DNA of 64,000 nucleotides from Neonectria sp. B-13 (taxonomy: Eukaryota; Ascomycota; Sordariomycetes; Hypocreales; Nectriaceae). Location of the stretch: NCBI GenBank assembly GCA_002682825.1, contig NOKP01000004.1, forward strand, positions 2,167,607 to 2,231,606, written 5' to 3'. The notes below the pieces were generated by a model. The model was not told where the DNA came from and did not search any database. It was given only the letters and a program-made list of their open reading frames with translations. This document shows, one piece after another, positions 1 through 12,658 of the stretch; positions within the stretch are counted from its first letter, which is position 1, and each line of letters opens with the position of its first letter. Made by a program: the position numbers and the translations under genes.

Positions 1-2114
1 TTCGGGACGCCATTCCGCAGGTTCAAGAGCTACGGCGGCTTGTTTGCGAACACATTCGAGCCAACAGTTTCCAGGAGCCGCCGAATGCGTCAGGCTTGCG
101 TCGGGCCGACGTGGCCATCTGTCTCTTCCACAGCCTGACGATGATCCTAAGCTATCACATTTATTTCCAGAAAGGAGAAGAGGACGAAATTGTGAAAACC
201 TTTGTGCACGGCATCGCAACCTGGGAGCGAAGCGCAAAGTGTTGCATTCATGCCTTGTCGATTTGTTGCCACGAGCTTCCGCTGTCGACGAGCAAATCAC
301 TAGTTCAGCTGCTCAGCAAGATGGCTACAATCATCACCCAACCTCATGTTCCGATCCACATTCTGGAGTTTCTGGCCACCCTCAGCCGGCAGCACAATGT
401 GTACGTCAATTTTCGGGAAGAAGAGTACAAGATTGTCTTCGGCATCTGTATCCGATATCTGCAGTCTGTCAGGGATAAGAAAGAGTCAAACCGAAACAGC
501 CACGCAAGCGAGCCATCGACTCCAGCAGTCTCAAGTCCGGCTCTCACCGACTCCCTACACCCGAGTGCAACAGACGACCTTCCACAATATGTGTACGCTC
601 TCGCGTATCATGTGATCCTCTTCTGGTTCCTTGCTTTGAAGCTCCCCGACCGGGCGAATCTAGTTGGATGGATTGTTAGGAACCTTTTTAGTGACGCTGA
701 AGATGGAGAGGCCGACCATGAACAAGCATTTGCGTCAGTCGACTTTATGCAAAGGGTCACGTATGCGGATGTCGATGAGTCTTCAGAGGACCCTCATTTT
801 ACCGAAGCCCGCTTTGGAGAGATCATGACCAAGAGATGGTTAGTTGGACACAGCATCGTCACTGTAATGCAGGCCAAGGCCTCTGGCTGGGCTCAAATCG
901 TCAAGAGACAGCCGTCCGGGACCTCAGCATACACGATTCGAGAAGCCTTCAACCCACCTCCGCCACACCAGACCAAGAACTACGTCGACGTCACCAGAGA
1001 GGGCCAGGGCTCTAACACCATTCTTCCCAGTCATTTGTTGGTTCAGCTTCTTTCGCCCTTTCCCCAAAGTAATGACCTCGCACGTCCAATTCCCTTACCG
1101 GATGAAGAGTTTGTGGACAGGGCCATTCGGGTTTTTGATCGCAGTTCCACAGTTGATGGCCACAAGGTCGGCGTCATCTACATTGGAGAGGGCCAGACAG
1201 ATGAGGCAGAGATCCTTGCCAATGTCTCCGGCAGCAGCGACTATGTGGAATTCCTCAACAACTTGGGAACTTTGACGAAGCTCAAGGGGGCCACATTTAA
1301 CACTCACGGTCTGGATCGCGAGTTTGACTCTGATGGCCAGTACACCTTCTGCTGGCGCGATAGAGTTACAGAAATCGTTTTCCACGTTACGACACAAATG
1401 CCAACAAACTTGGATCGTGACCCACGGTCCAACAACAAGAAGCGACACATCGGGAATGATTTTGTCAATATCGTGTTCAACGACTCAGGCTTGCCCTTCA
1501 AATTCGACACCTTCCCAGGTGACTTCAACTTCGTGCATATTGTCATCACGCCAGCTTCCCGGGCTTCGTTTATTGCGACAAGAGATTCGCCGTTGGGGGG
1601 TGGACAGCCGTTTTATAGGGTCCAGGTGATAAGCAAGCCTGGTTTCCCGGAGATCTCGCCCGCGTCTGAGACAAAAATGGTTTCGCTGAACGCTCTTCCT
1701 GGCTTGATCCGGTTGATTGCACTCAACGCCTCCGTGTTCTCCCAGGTTTGGGCTAACCGCGACGGTGAACATGTCAGTTCGTGGCTGAGTCGACTGAGAG
1801 CTATCAAGCGGTTGCGCGAGAGGTATGCACCCAAGCTGGGCAATTTGACGCCATCGGTATCGCAGTCGTCGTCGATTGGGAGTAGCGCACAGCCGCAAGG
1901 AGATTCTCTATCGAGGCCTGGTAGCACCGTGCGGGACAGCTTCATTAGCCTTCGCCGAACCAGTGTGGCGACGTATTTCACAAGTGCGAGTGAGCAGACA
2001 TCTCATCGATCATCAACCCTCTCCTCATCAACCACTACAAACGATACAGAGGTTGGCACTGCGCAAGGGTTAGACTCGATGGTTGAGTCGGTGGATTTTT
2101 CAAAGTGGGCCTAA
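1..2114 (+). CDS. tsc2: Tuberin (TSC2) Rap/Rheb-GAP protein, 3' part
   Basis: This is the C-terminal 703 residues of a tuberin-family GTPase-activating protein; the 5' end lies outside the window. The frame is open from base 3 and needs no intron up to the stop at 2112-2114. The Rap-GAP domain covers about residues 385-600 of the visible part (nt 1160-1800). It includes the block HIGNDFVNIVFNDSG near nt 1447, which holds the catalytic asparagine 'thumb' of this GAP family, and the segment FPGDFNFVHIVI. Upstream is a helical, tuberin-like region; downstream is a Ser/Thr-rich tail. In other fungi and in animals TSC2 works with TSC1 to switch off the small GTPase Rheb and so restrain TORC1. I infer the same role here. 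The only doubt is the exact gene boundary, because the N-terminal part is missing. Confidence 0.93.
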   Translation, partial: RDAIPQVQELRRLVCEHIRANSFQEPPNASGLRRADVAICLFHSLTMILSYHIYFQKGEEDEIVKTFVHGIATWERSAKCCIHALSICCHELPLSTSKSLVQLLSKMATIITQPHVPIHILEFLATLSRQHNVYVNFREEEYKIVFGICIRYLQSVRDKKESNRNSHASEPSTPAVSSPALTDSLHPSATDDLPQYVYALAYHVILFWFLALKLPDRANLVGWIVRNLFSDAEDGEADHEQAFASVDFMQRVTYADVDESSEDPHFTEARFGEIMTKRWLVGHSIVTVMQAKASGWAQIVKRQPSGTSAYTIREAFNPPPPHQTKNYVDVTREGQGSNTILPSHLLVQLLSPFPQSNDLARPIPLPDEEFVDRAIRVFDRSSTVDGHKVGVIYIGEGQTDEAEILANVSGSSDYVEFLNNLGTLTKLKGATFNTHGLDREFDSDGQYTFCWRDRVTEIVFHVTTQMPTNLDRDPRSNNKKRHIGNDFVNIVFNDSGLPFKFDTFPGDFNFVHIVITPASRASFIATRDSPLGGGQPFYRVQVISKPGFPEISPASETKMVSLNALPGLIRLIALNASVFSQVWANRDGEHVSSWLSRLRAIKRLRERYAPKLGNLTPSVSQSSSIGSSAQPQGDSLSRPGSTVRDSFISLRRTSVATYFTSASEQTSHRSSTLSSSTTTNDTEVGTAQGLDSMVESVDFSKWA

Positions 2115-2424
2115 GCAGGTGTCATTCCCATCAATACAAGAGATGATGGGTAGGGAAGCTCAGGGCACTACGGTTACTTGTATGATGATGGTGTCACGCT
2201 GCTACATTATTAAGGAGGGCGTCTACATACGGGATCACAGGATACAAAAAGTTCATGTTTGGGATGCCATTATAGGCTTGTTCGATTTCTCGCCATACGC
2301 TTTCTTTCTAAACTGACATCGCGTTCTTGATGGCTTTGTTTGAAATTACTTGTCCGATTCTACTGCATTCCACTTGGGACAGAGAACCCGTTTTGGTGAT
2401 TCCTTTCAGAATTGCCCTCACGCT

Positions 2425-2451
2425 GTTGTTGTTGTTGTTGTTGTTGTTGTT
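2425..2451. repeat. (GTT)9 microsatellite
   Basis: Nine uninterrupted GTT triplets lie in noncoding sequence about 310 bp downstream of the TSC2 stop. Confidence 0.9.
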
Positions 2452-3957
2452 GTCTGTTAGTGCAGGCTTCTCACGCGCCAGGTACATTATTATAATGGGA
2501 TCTAAGGCCTCGCGGTCTAACACATGCTGTCTTTGATGTTCATCTACCTACCTGCCTTTGTTTTTCTTTCTTTCCTCAACACAGCGATGTATACGTACAC
2601 TCGTCGAGAAAGTCATGATGCGAGTCTGTGGCATCAGATCCCGGAATCATCGGACCCTCATCTGGATTGTCTGATACCGTGTTGCGCAACCACCAACGTC
2701 AGTGCCAGCACCTTAGCGAAGGACTGTCGTGTAACAACCAGGCCTCGACCAGTCCTTCGATATCGTTATCGGTATCGGTACTTTTGTTGGCCACTGACGC
2801 CCAACTCCAGGTGCCCACCAACACGGGATGCCAGTACAAACAGTCACAATTCATCTCGGCATGCCCGAATGTTCTTGTCCCATCTGGCCTCCCCCAGTTG
2901 CCGCCCGCTGGGCCACACGCGCAAAAATGTTGGGAAATGAAGGCTCTGATTGCTTGCTGCGCGTCGATGGCTGGCAAGCCGAGGGTTACACGGCCTGAGC
3001 AGCGGCCGCGGGGTTGTTGATGACCATCATCGACTGGCTTGGTCTTGTCATACTCCACAAGAGTTTGAGGCAATGTCAACGTTGGATCCGAGAGTTCCCG
3101 TCCCCAATATGGCAGAAGTGAGAAACTACCTGGGCACCGAAGCCCTCCTTCTCCCCGCTGCCTCGGAATAAATGCCCAATCGTGTCCACTGCATGTACTA
3201 TGATCAATATCGCGGTTCCACGGCGATCCTGTCGAAGTCTTGAAAGCCTCAGTCTGCGAACGCTGCTAGCTCCAAGAAGAACAGGGTTGAATCGTCTCCT
3301 CGGTCCACTCTTGGCAGCGGTTCAGGGTTGTTCTTCGGGGTAAGGTCTTTTCGGGCCGTCCAATTGCTTCTTCGGGGCCGGGTTGTACTTGCAGAGACCC
3401 CCCATGACTGAGGCGAGCCGTCTCGACAGAGGACGGGACAGATCGAATGACGAGTCATGTCCTCACACCCATGGTAATGTCACATTGTCAGAGAGATGGC
3501 GACGACTCAGACATCGGCTGCGCTCGTCACCCATTTAAGCGCCAGCTGCAGGCCTACAGGCCACGAGGGATGCTTGGTCTCGTTGACGGTGGCTTGTCTC
3601 ACCCCAAAGTCTTAGTTGATTTGATTTACCCATGACACCACCACCTTGTGTCCCAACCGATGTCAGTAACGCTAACGCCAAGGTAAGGTGATTTTGCTTG
3701 GCTGAGACTGACGGGCCTGTCGCGTCCTTGTTAAATCTCAGCCAAAGAGCGGGAATTTTCAGCATCGGTTGAGTGTCTGTGAAACACCAGCTTCGAGTAG
3801 TATCTGGGAGTGTCCTCAGGGTCTCAGCCATTTCACCGGGTATAGCACGCGCAAGGGAGAAGCTGCAGAGCTAGCTGCAGGGTGGTGCAGCGCAGCCATG
3901 CGTCACTATTGCAACATGCAATACGCAGCATGCAGCACCTTCACCACGGTCACCACC

Positions 3958-4041
3958 TTCACTCCACCACTTTCACTCCACCACTTTCACTCCACCACTT
4001 TCACTCCACCACTTTCACTCCACCACTTTCACTCCACCACT
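3958..4041. repeat. 14-bp tandem repeat, six copies
   Basis: The unit TTCACTCCACCACT is repeated six times without mismatch by eye, in a region with no gene. Being perfect, the array looks recently expanded and is probably length-variable between isolates. Confidence 0.9.
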
Positions 4042-6213
4042 GCGCAGTCCAGTTGTTCTTGGGTTGGCTTCCCTGCCGCGGTGCCGCTAGCCAAAGGCCC
4101 TTGTATTATTATGCTGCCAGGTCATTTGCTGCCCAGGATCTCCACAGAGTCCCAGGCCACCGCCATGAAAATTGCCTTCGACCTACCTACTCCGTGGCCG
4201 TAGTAAACTCGCCGCCCGGGTGCCAAATCAACTCTTGAAAATAGACTCAAGCTGTATTTTGTTTCAGACTCGTCACTAATGCCCCCATCCAATGTGCTCG
4301 CGTGCAGACTGGGCTGACAAGCTGTGCTGTCCGGGCGTCAATAGCCTGGTAAGCCATGGTTACACAGTTGGGGCGTGGGCACGCCCTCAGCGGAATCCCC
4401 CGGAGACTTTTCTTGCTGCACAAGCAGAGATTTCTTTTGACAATTCGCGCGCACAGCGGGCCACACGGTGACACAGAATCCGACGGGAGGGTTGGAGTAG
4501 GTGAGCCTGCGAGGGGGTTGGGCAAGACATTTTCTCGAGAGAAGAGGGGACAGGCCGACAAGGTCGTAGTGCGAATCAGAACGCCCATAAAACTTGCTTG
4601 TCCCGCATTAGGTGTGAGAGGGAGCCGTATGAATGGGTTGCCCGAAGCTGACCAGGCAACCTTGGCCGATATCGCCATCTAAACCAGCTTCCCGTCTGGG
4701 CCAGAGAGCTGTGGTGATACGACTGATGCAGCATTTCCTGTTTAGACATATTCTCTTGGCCAACATCTGACTGGATGTCTCGAAACTGGCTGTCACATCA
4801 AAGGATCTGGCTTCGTCACAAACTCCACTGCGGCTTGCTGGACCAAAGGTCTAGGCTGTCGGTATGGGCTCAGACTCCTTAGCCCTGGAAAGAGGGCGAA
4901 GCTAGATGTTGCGACATGTATTCTTAACCCTTGAGTTCTGGTGCGAGGATGCTCAAACCAGCCGGCACCTGAGCCATTATTAATGATACCTTTGTCGTGA
5001 GGAGGTGGGCATGGTGTGCTGCCTCCCCATCTGCTGCTTTAGTCGTTAGGCCCGTCGGATACGAAAGCGATACTGCTTCATGACGATCCAGACTCAACAG
5101 ATCCCAGGCTGCAAAGCCATCCAGCTGGAGCCAACAGGAGCAACCCATTTTGACTAGGGCCTGCGGCTTGGATTAGATTACGAAGAGTCATTAAAGACCC
5201 CCAGTTTCTCCGTGGTAGTGACACCGATGCATCATCAGCATGCCGCATCCTGCAACACCTCTTGTCGAGGTCGATTCGGCGTCGACGTCCGTTTTACGTA
5301 GATGCTGCACCTTGACTGCAGGATCCGAGCTACACAACCCGTCGTCGCGACGATCCTTTGCATCTTGTTGGGGATTCGACTTTGTACCCTTGACGCCAGG
5401 TGCCCAGTCGGCCTGATTGCCACCGAGAACTAGTTGACTAAGAAGCCCATCTCAGGCAACAGTAGCCACGGGGCCAGGTCCCGACTATGCCTTCATTTTG
5501 AAATCGCATGGTTGACGGAAGCGTCGGGGGCGAAGTGTTAACTAAGCAGCGGACCCATCATGTCACAAGACGTCAGGATGGGCTTCAAGCGGCGCGGATG
5601 TGAGCCAAGCAATTAACATCCGGGGTCAAGGCCCTGCTGTTGTAACCGTGTGGCGCGCGTTAATCAAAGACGAGCGTGGCGCTCAAAACTGCATGGTACG
5701 CGCTGACCGCGTCAGGTGCCTACTCTCAACGCCCATGTCTGGTCAGCGACGCGGTTCAGATGATCTCGAAAGGGGGCAGATCGTCACATTTCATCCGGTC
5801 AACTAAGACGCGTTTGGGAACGGCCACACGTCGTTGGTACATTGTTGTATGTTAGGCAGGCGAGTCGACAATCGTATAATTCCACGTTTCGATGTTTAAG
5901 AATCGGTCAAGTACAAGCCTTCGCGCATGATGACAAGCACAATCTTTCCAGACATTGCACACACACAAGAATAAAGTCTTTGTGCCAAATCCCGGAGGTG
6001 GAATCCGGCTCGGAAAGCGTTAGTGGTACCGAACTGAGAAGATTTCGAGCTCCATGGCAGGACGTCTTCGAATTCGGGTTCAAGTAGGAGTTTTCGGTTG
6101 ACTTGGGCATGCAACAGGTCACCGTTGCCAATATGAGCAATTAAGACCGAGCCATTTGTTTTCTGCTTCGTAATGCAGCTCAACTGTGACAACCAATCGT
6201 CTTCTTGTGAGGC

Positions 6214-7894
6214 TCACACCTTACGCCAGACATCTTTGTAATCTGCCCATTTGCAGAATCCTATCAAGGAAATTAATCAGAGGGGGTTTCGAGAAGGCGT
6301 CGGATTCGCTTACCGAGAGACACGAAGGCATTCTCGTCTGACCTTATACCATCAACAAACATCCCAACCATCCCCTTGTCGCTCAATAATTGGCGGCACG
6401 ACTGAAGCAACCTTGTCGTGACAGAATCCCGACGGTTTGCCATATCCGGATCGTCGTCTAAAAACAAGTCAGCATTGGAATCTGGTTGTTGTGGGATGGA
6501 CCACCTTTGATGCAGATGCAAGATACTCCCCCAATATCCTGCCCAATCGCCACTGCCCACGGAATGTCCGTCGAGCATGGGCTCCTGCTGTTCGGGATAT
6601 ACGTTATCGCCGCGGCTACAAGATTTTCTCCCTCAAACCCGACGATGATATCACCCATGTGACAGCTGTCTACTGTCTTAGCATACTGATCGTACCACCC
6701 GAAGCAGAGTTTTCTCTCAGACTCCCTGCTTGCCATATCGATAACCTGCTGTGCATCGCCAATTTGGCATGCCCGGAAGGTCATGCCAGCAGAGGCCAGA
6801 GTTGGTATTGGAGAGTCAGCGAATCGCAGAAACCAGTCAGATACAGGACGTCCTTTCCCCGCGCTCGGCTCGTCAAGCTTCCACCCCCGATTTTGGAACC
6901 ATTTAGCGTTGCTGACAGGAGCCGGAAGCCCATACAGGAGTCGCGGAAATGTGCTTCCAACCTGAATCCGACCGACACCACGAATTTTGCTGAGCTTGCC
7001 GAAGCTTTCATTATGAAGGGTTCGCCCGATCCCCCGATATCGAAAATGCTCATGTACGAGCAGGATTGCGATTGAGCCAATGAGTCGATCCCCACTGCTG
7101 TCCGCAAAGGTGGTAAATGTGGCGCAGAATCCGACAATGTTACCGTCAGGTGGGTTTCGAACAACGTGGTGCATCGCATATCCATCACGCTTCAGCAAGG
7201 GCCCAAGCGCTGAGCGACCGAGATGGAATTGGGCAGGGAGGCATTCCTGCCACAAGATGTGAATCTCGGCAAGATCTCGCTCGTAGTCCCAGGGCTGGAC
7301 AGACCATGCCTGTCGGGGAGGGAGACTGCTTATCGGAGTGGTCATGGAGCCCGTTGAGCCTTGCTTTTTTTCCGTCAGAAGAGCCGCGATCATCTCCAGG
7401 TCCGTCGCAGAGTATCCAGGGGATTGTAATATAGTCTGGAACCCAAATTCTTGGACCTCTTGATCTGGGAGTTTGCAGCATGCCACCATGATCATTGGCC
7501 GGTCTTCGCACGCTTCTCGAACAACGTCGGCAACTTCAAGTTGATAGGCTCCCTCCGTCGATGAAAATCCCGTCAAGACGAATATGACGGTCTTGGCCCT
7601 TTTGATGAATGCCACATGGACACCAGTGATGCCGCGATCTTTGACGTACGGAACATGACGAATCCACGGGTGGACTCGTGCCAGAGCCTGGCCGAGAGGC
7701 TCGAATGGGTCGCTCGTTTTAGCCGATGTCGGGTTGAAAGGCACGATGGCCGGCGTCAGAAGAAGGACCAAATCCCCCTCACTCAAGATCTTCCCCAAGG
7801 GAACCGAGTCTTGGTGATCCCACAACAGAGCCGCGGTAGAAGTTTGAGTCGCAGTAAGGCGAGTGCTCGACATCGTCTGCGGCTGTGTTGACAT
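6214..7894 (-). CDS. GH3 C-terminal-like domain fused to GNAT acetyltransferase region; GH3 barrel absent
   Basis: Three exons, 7894-6505, 6457-6314 and 6260-6214, give 526 aa; the introns (47 and 53 nt) end TTTTTAG and TTGATAG. Residues ~20-165 match the second, C-terminal domain of fungal GH3 beta-N-acetylglucosaminidases (segments LVLLLTPAIVP, AKTVIFVLTG, MIMVACC). Residues ~195-526 match the GNAT-like region carried at the end of those enzymes: RYRGIGRTL near residue 285 is an acetyl-CoA binding motif, and GSTFPRLLYGLP and the terminal SLGFCKWADYKDVWRKV are typical of the family. Known fungal members have an N-terminal catalytic TIM barrel. Here the protein begins just before the second domain, and no barrel sequence is visible upstream. 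It therefore cannot be a normal glycosidase. It may be an acetyltransferase-like or scaffold protein, or a truncated duplicate whose remaining frame has stayed open. Substrate unknown. Confidence 0.8.
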
Positions 7895-10210
7895 TGCTGC
7901 TGGAAGTCACATGGCCGACCTGGGCAGTCGATGAAATTGGGGCCGATTCAGGGCAAGGCGGCTCTTGTTCAGGTGGCAGCGTTCCCGATCACTTGTGCCT
8001 TGCTCCTTGAGTTGATAACTAGGGCTTGTGAGGTGTCTCAGTAAGGCTTTGGGCCAGTGGTGACTGTCTTCAGGTGGTGGCTCTGGTTCCTATCACCCAG
8101 AGGCTTGTCCAAACGGGGCTCAAGAGCTAGTGTGTAGCGGCGGGCGTCGTTTGCGATTGAGCTATCACAAGCAGAGAGAAATGGCCCGAGGGGAAAACGA
8201 GGGATGTGAATCTCTGCCGACGAGATAAGATTGATCAGGCAGTAGGCGGTCTGCGGATCGAATTGAGTTGACGACAACGGACTCGATGGCGTACTCTGGG
8301 GTGTCCCGTGGTTTTGCCCGACACGATACACGTAAAGGGCAGAAATGGGTTAGATGAGTGGGGGTAGATGGGACGAAACGTCCGGCGGCCATTGGCATCC
8401 AGTATCAGCCGCTGCTGCGATGCACTGGGGTATGGTGAACCTGTGGTTGCCGGGGTGCGCAAGGATCTGGTACCGGTACTCGGCCACGGAGACGACCGGC
8501 TGGGGTCCGGAGGCGGCAACAAGGCCTTTCGTGTATGGATATCCCACGGCACTATGATGGGGTTTCCTCATGCGTGCGGTTGACCGAGGGTTACACAAGA
8601 CGCAGGCTGGCAGGCGAAAGCAGCGAGGCCATTGGCAAGGAGGAGGGTGCAGGCCGCAGGCGCAGCAGCATTCGGCCGGGTTTGGCGGCGCAGAGGGCCT
8701 TTGAACGGTGAGCATTCGGACGTACAGTACGGCCCTAGCCGCAGCATTGTGTCGCAAATCTGAGCAGGAAGTGGAACCTCTGTTTTCTTTCTTTTCTTTT
8801 TACAGCATCTCCTCTTGGGTTGAAGCCATCTCGTAAGGTCGATCCCGGGGCGATTGGGTGCAGCGCTTCGGGCAGCCAAATGCCCAAGAATGTGCGCTTG
8901 ATCCACCCCTTGTGAAAGCCCCGACAGGCCGCCATCCCAAGTCGAGAAGTATCTGTTCTACTTGGGCATCGTGCTTCCTCTCGTGGGGGTAAGTGCTGGA
9001 TCACTGGTGCTTGGCCGTTCAGGGGTGTAGTTTCGGGCAGGCAAGCTGGCAGGCAGTTGGCAGGGTGGAGGTCCACGCCGCATGGTTCTCGGGCGATTGT
9101 GTCGCGGGCGAGTAAATCGAATCGAAAAAGAGATGGTGTCACTCGGTTCCGGCGAGTCCACGACTGCTTCTCGCATGCCAACCGAGACTTATGTTTGTGC
9201 GAACGAGGTTTCAGCAAGACGGTTGATCGACATGTGCGTGTTGAAGGAGAGACAAATCCAGATTGACGGATTTCTCGAGAGAGTTCAGACTTAAGTAACC
9301 TCTGGCGGCAGGAATGAGGGAGAGTTAATGACGGGGAGGAGAGGGCGGCTGTTGGCAAGGAAGGAGCGGCCAGTCGGGCCGTCGAGACGGGGGACAGTGG
9401 GCAGTGTTGACGCGCAAGTTTTCTACCAAATCACACGGTGCAAGATGCAAACAGTCCGAGCCATAGACTACTTTCCGCGGCCCTTCTCGAAGTCTGCTCT
9501 TCCTCCGGCATAGAGCAGCTCGTTGGTCATGGGTGTAGCATGATGCTCTCACATGTCCGTGGGTTCTTGACAGCCTTACCGGTTCTGGGCAAATCCCCGC
9601 CGTCACCGATCAACGTGCACACGGGTGCTAGTTTGAACAAGCCCGGGGAGCTTGAGCAACCCATGAATATATCCGCATGTTCTTCTGGTTCAAAAACCCC
9701 GAGATCTCGGAAACCAACATGGGCACCACACAAGTCGAGCCCACGATGATTGTCGTTGAATTAGACCGTTGTCCCACCAGTGCTGCTTGTTTTACGTGCC
9801 AACCCCCATGGACTGCGCGATGACAACTAGAATCGCTTCAGTGGGCTTAGTGATGTTGCAGCTGGTGCCCACAGTGGGTACTGACCTCAGTCAACCAAGA
9901 CGCCGGCCCCGTGGGCAGCTAACATTAGGGCTTAGTGCCTGTAGTTTAGTGGGCGTGGTGGGCGATTCCGTAGCTCCAGAACAACCCGCGCCCCACTCAG
10001 GCCAACTCCGGCCCGGAGGACGCGTCCTGGCTCCGTGAGACGCGTCCCGGAACGTCCCACCTATTCACTTCCGCGCCGACTCTTCTCCTCCGCGTCTTCG
10101 GCCCCGTGACTCGGTCAATCGGCGAAGAAACGTGACGGAGGATCCATCCTGTCTCAATTTTCAACCCGCCTTGTCTCTCCTTGTCCTACCAAACCGCTCG
10201 TGAGAACACC
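7895..10210. other. Intergenic, divergent promoter region (2.3 kb)
   Basis: This separates the minus-strand GH3C-GNAT gene from the plus-strand CENP-I gene and should carry both promoters. I searched for the missing GH3 catalytic barrel on the minus strand here and saw none: frames are short and show no GH3 motif. Two ACGCGT elements near the CENP-I end are listed separately. Confidence 0.6.
10020..10045. promoter_or_regulatory. Two ACGCGT (MCB-type) elements upstream of CENP-I
   Basis: Two copies of the palindrome ACGCGT lie at 10020-10025 and 10040-10045, 191 and 171 bp before the CENP-I start codon. Both sit in the same context, GACGCGTCC. ACGCGT is the MluI cell-cycle box bound by MBF (Swi6/Mbp1-type) factors at G1/S in yeasts. 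The function here is inferred. Confidence 0.55.
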
Positions 10211-12658
10211 ATGGCTCCAGCACATGATGAGATACGCCTCCTCGTTCGCGATGTCATCGAGGGTGAGTGCCTTACCACTCCTTACCCTTCACGTAACCCT
10301 TGCTCAAAGCCGCCATAGCCTCTAAGCTCACAGCCAAATCGCGCGCCTCAAATATCAAGCCCACCGTCGCCAGCCTCGCCTCGCTCTCCTATGAATGGGG
10401 CCTCCTCCCTGACACCCTCGACGACTTGATCAACCTCATCACCACACCAAGCCACCTCGATCAAGCCAGCCTCTCTGCCATTGCAAGGAACCTCTACCCT
10501 GCTACCCCAGTATCTCGTGATGTTGTCCTACGGGTTGTCTCGTGTCTTGGGCATGGCAAGATAAAGCCTGCGTTGCCTCTTCAAGCGGCACTGCTGAGAT
10601 GGCTCATCATGGTTTACCATGCCCTTGAGTCGCCCCAAGTTCTTTCGCAGGTGTACCCTGTTTTGTTTAACCTGCTTGATACTGCAGTCACTCGGTAAGT
10701 ACAACCAGCTTCCTCTGAGCCACACATCTAACCGCTCTGCAGCCCGTATCTCAGTCATGTCTTGGCACTCATCACACGTCGCAAACATGTTCGACCGTTC
10801 AGGATACAGGCACTGTGAGTTTTCATTCCTATGTATACGATATCGTTTTTGACACTCTCGTAGCCTTAATCTCTCAAGACAGACTGGAAATGATCCATGT
10901 TTGATGGGCCTTCTAAGAGTTTTCAAGGACTACTATCCCGAAGTCATCGTCGGGGAAGCGGTGCGCGGCAGGGCATCTGCTTTCAAACACCCAGATCCTC
11001 AATGGCGCCAAAGACTTGACGAGATCCAAGAGGCACATTTCCAACAAGCTCAAGAGCATCTGTCCCGGCCGCAAGACGGCTTCCGAGTTCATCGACCGAT
11101 TACCCGAGGGCAGCGCAACAAACTTATTCCCCTCGTCCACACGTCCCATGCAACCGAAGTGAGTGACCATGCGAGTTCCCAAACGACTCTAGTCTAACAT
11201 CTGTAGGACTCGGTGACCCTCGAAGAGATCGAAAATACAACTAGCTTCGTTCGGAATCTCGAAAAGATTGAAATGCCGAACCAGCTGGTGGCAGTGCTGG
11301 CTGATCCTCTGCTGCAGAAGCTCGTTCTGCTACGGCCCGATGACGAGTCAGATCAGCGGATAGCGAATTGGCTCAACTCTGCTCTCCAAGATGTGATCGA
11401 TGGAGACGTCGAAGAGGCCATGTTATTTGACGTCTTGGATATCCTCAGGGACTACGTAGTGTCGACCAAGGTACGTGTTTGTCATGAGAACGCCAATTCA
11501 TAGCTCTGCTAACCAGGTACAGAAACTTCCTCCCCTCTTATTGAACTTCTTTGCGCGCTTCCTTCCTCTGTGGAACGGTTCCGGCCGACGCGAGGCCATG
11601 TTCGAGATTCTCTCATATGCCCCCTTACTCGACTTTCGGGGTCAGTACTGGTCCTTGTTTTGACGAAATTCGCTGACTCTTTCCCAGAGCTTTACAAGCA
11701 CATCTTCCAACCCCTGGAAAACGCAACACTTGACAACACTCCAGAGTCGCAGCTGGCTCTTCTCTCTCTATACAAAAACATTCTTCATCATTGGACCGTC
11801 ATTCTCCAGTCAAGCGACTCCGTACCCACGGAGGCCAGTGGGATCATCGCCGCCCTCATAATCCATGTCAACCCACTCGCCCTCACTCTCGCCCAAACCT
11901 CCCCAACCGTCGCCGCCCACTGCGCCATACTCGAGTTCTACGAACAGAATGTCCGCCTCGTCTCTCACGACACCTTGAAACAATACATCCGCATCGAACT
12001 TCCCCCTCCCACGCTCGTCTACATACTCTTCTTCAGCAGTTCTCTCGCCATCGTCTCGCGGCTTTGCTACATGCTCGCGTGCTACAGAACGGGCTTCGAT
12101 ATCGCCATGCAGACCAAGGCACGCAACAACCATAGCAACCGTTTAGACTCCGCAACGTACAATAGGGCGTACGTCGATCTCTACAATGGCTTTCTCATGG
12201 ACATCTGCAATTGCTTCTGGCGTGGACATGCCTTCACTGTTAGCGACACCAACTCCCTGGGATGCATGGTCCCGCGGTCTCTAGTCCCGACCCTCACTAC
12301 ATATGTCTCATCTGTAGACAAGACATTCGCCCTGGACTCAATTCTTGGTCTCTCATACTCTCCGGTGCTCTGTTTGCAGAGTATCAAGGGGGTGCGGGAA
12401 CTTGAAGATGCTCAGCTGGGGAAGGACCGGTCGATTAGAACTCGGCACGCCGGACCAGTGACACAGAACAGCCTCACGCGCCTATCTAGCTCCGGAGGGA
12501 TACAGCTGTCTTGGAAAGACTACCGCGTTGATGTGCTGGCAACACTCAGCGCCAACGAACTTCCAGGAATCACTGAGCTCCTCAAGAACACGATGAAGGT
12601 TGTGCGAAGCTTAATGGAAGGCAAGGGAACCCAAGGGTTGTCACAATCAGTGTCTTGA
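10211..12658 (+). CDS. mis6: Centromere protein CENP-I / Mis6 (Ctf3)
   Basis: Seven exons give 720 aa: 10211-10262, 10310-10694, 10743-10814, 10864-11158, 11207-11470, 11517-11640 and 11688-12658. Introns are 46-49 nt with GTGAGT/GTAAGT/GTACGT-type donors. Mis6-family blocks are visible: an N-terminal LDQASLSAIARNLYPATP followed by LLRWLIMVYHALESPQVL, and a C-terminal region with AHCAILEFYEQNVRL and LVPTLTTYVSSVDKTF. CENP-I is an alpha-helical subunit of the inner kinetochore CCAN complex, required for loading or keeping CENP-A at centromeres and for equal chromosome segregation. The fifth intron has two possible acceptors six bases apart (exon 6 from 11517 or 11523), changing the protein by two residues. 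Two ACGCGT boxes lie just upstream. The gene is convergent with Caf16. Confidence 0.92.

Larger units (their letters stand above)
2115..6213. other. Intergenic, no gene recognised (4.1 kb)
   Basis: This lies between the TSC2 stop and the stop of the GH3C-GNAT gene, so it holds the 3' ends of two convergent genes. All open frames are short, overlap on both strands and show no family motif. It contains a GTT run and a 14-bp tandem array, listed separately. I see no tRNA, no transposase-like frame and no terminal repeats. One ACGCGT hexamer at 5808 is far from any start codon. Confidence 0.6.

Noticed and set aside
7895..9358. Possible GH3 catalytic barrel exons upstream of the GH3C-GNAT gene.
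   Set aside because: None of the minus-strand frames shows GH3 motifs such as the KHFPGHG-type block.
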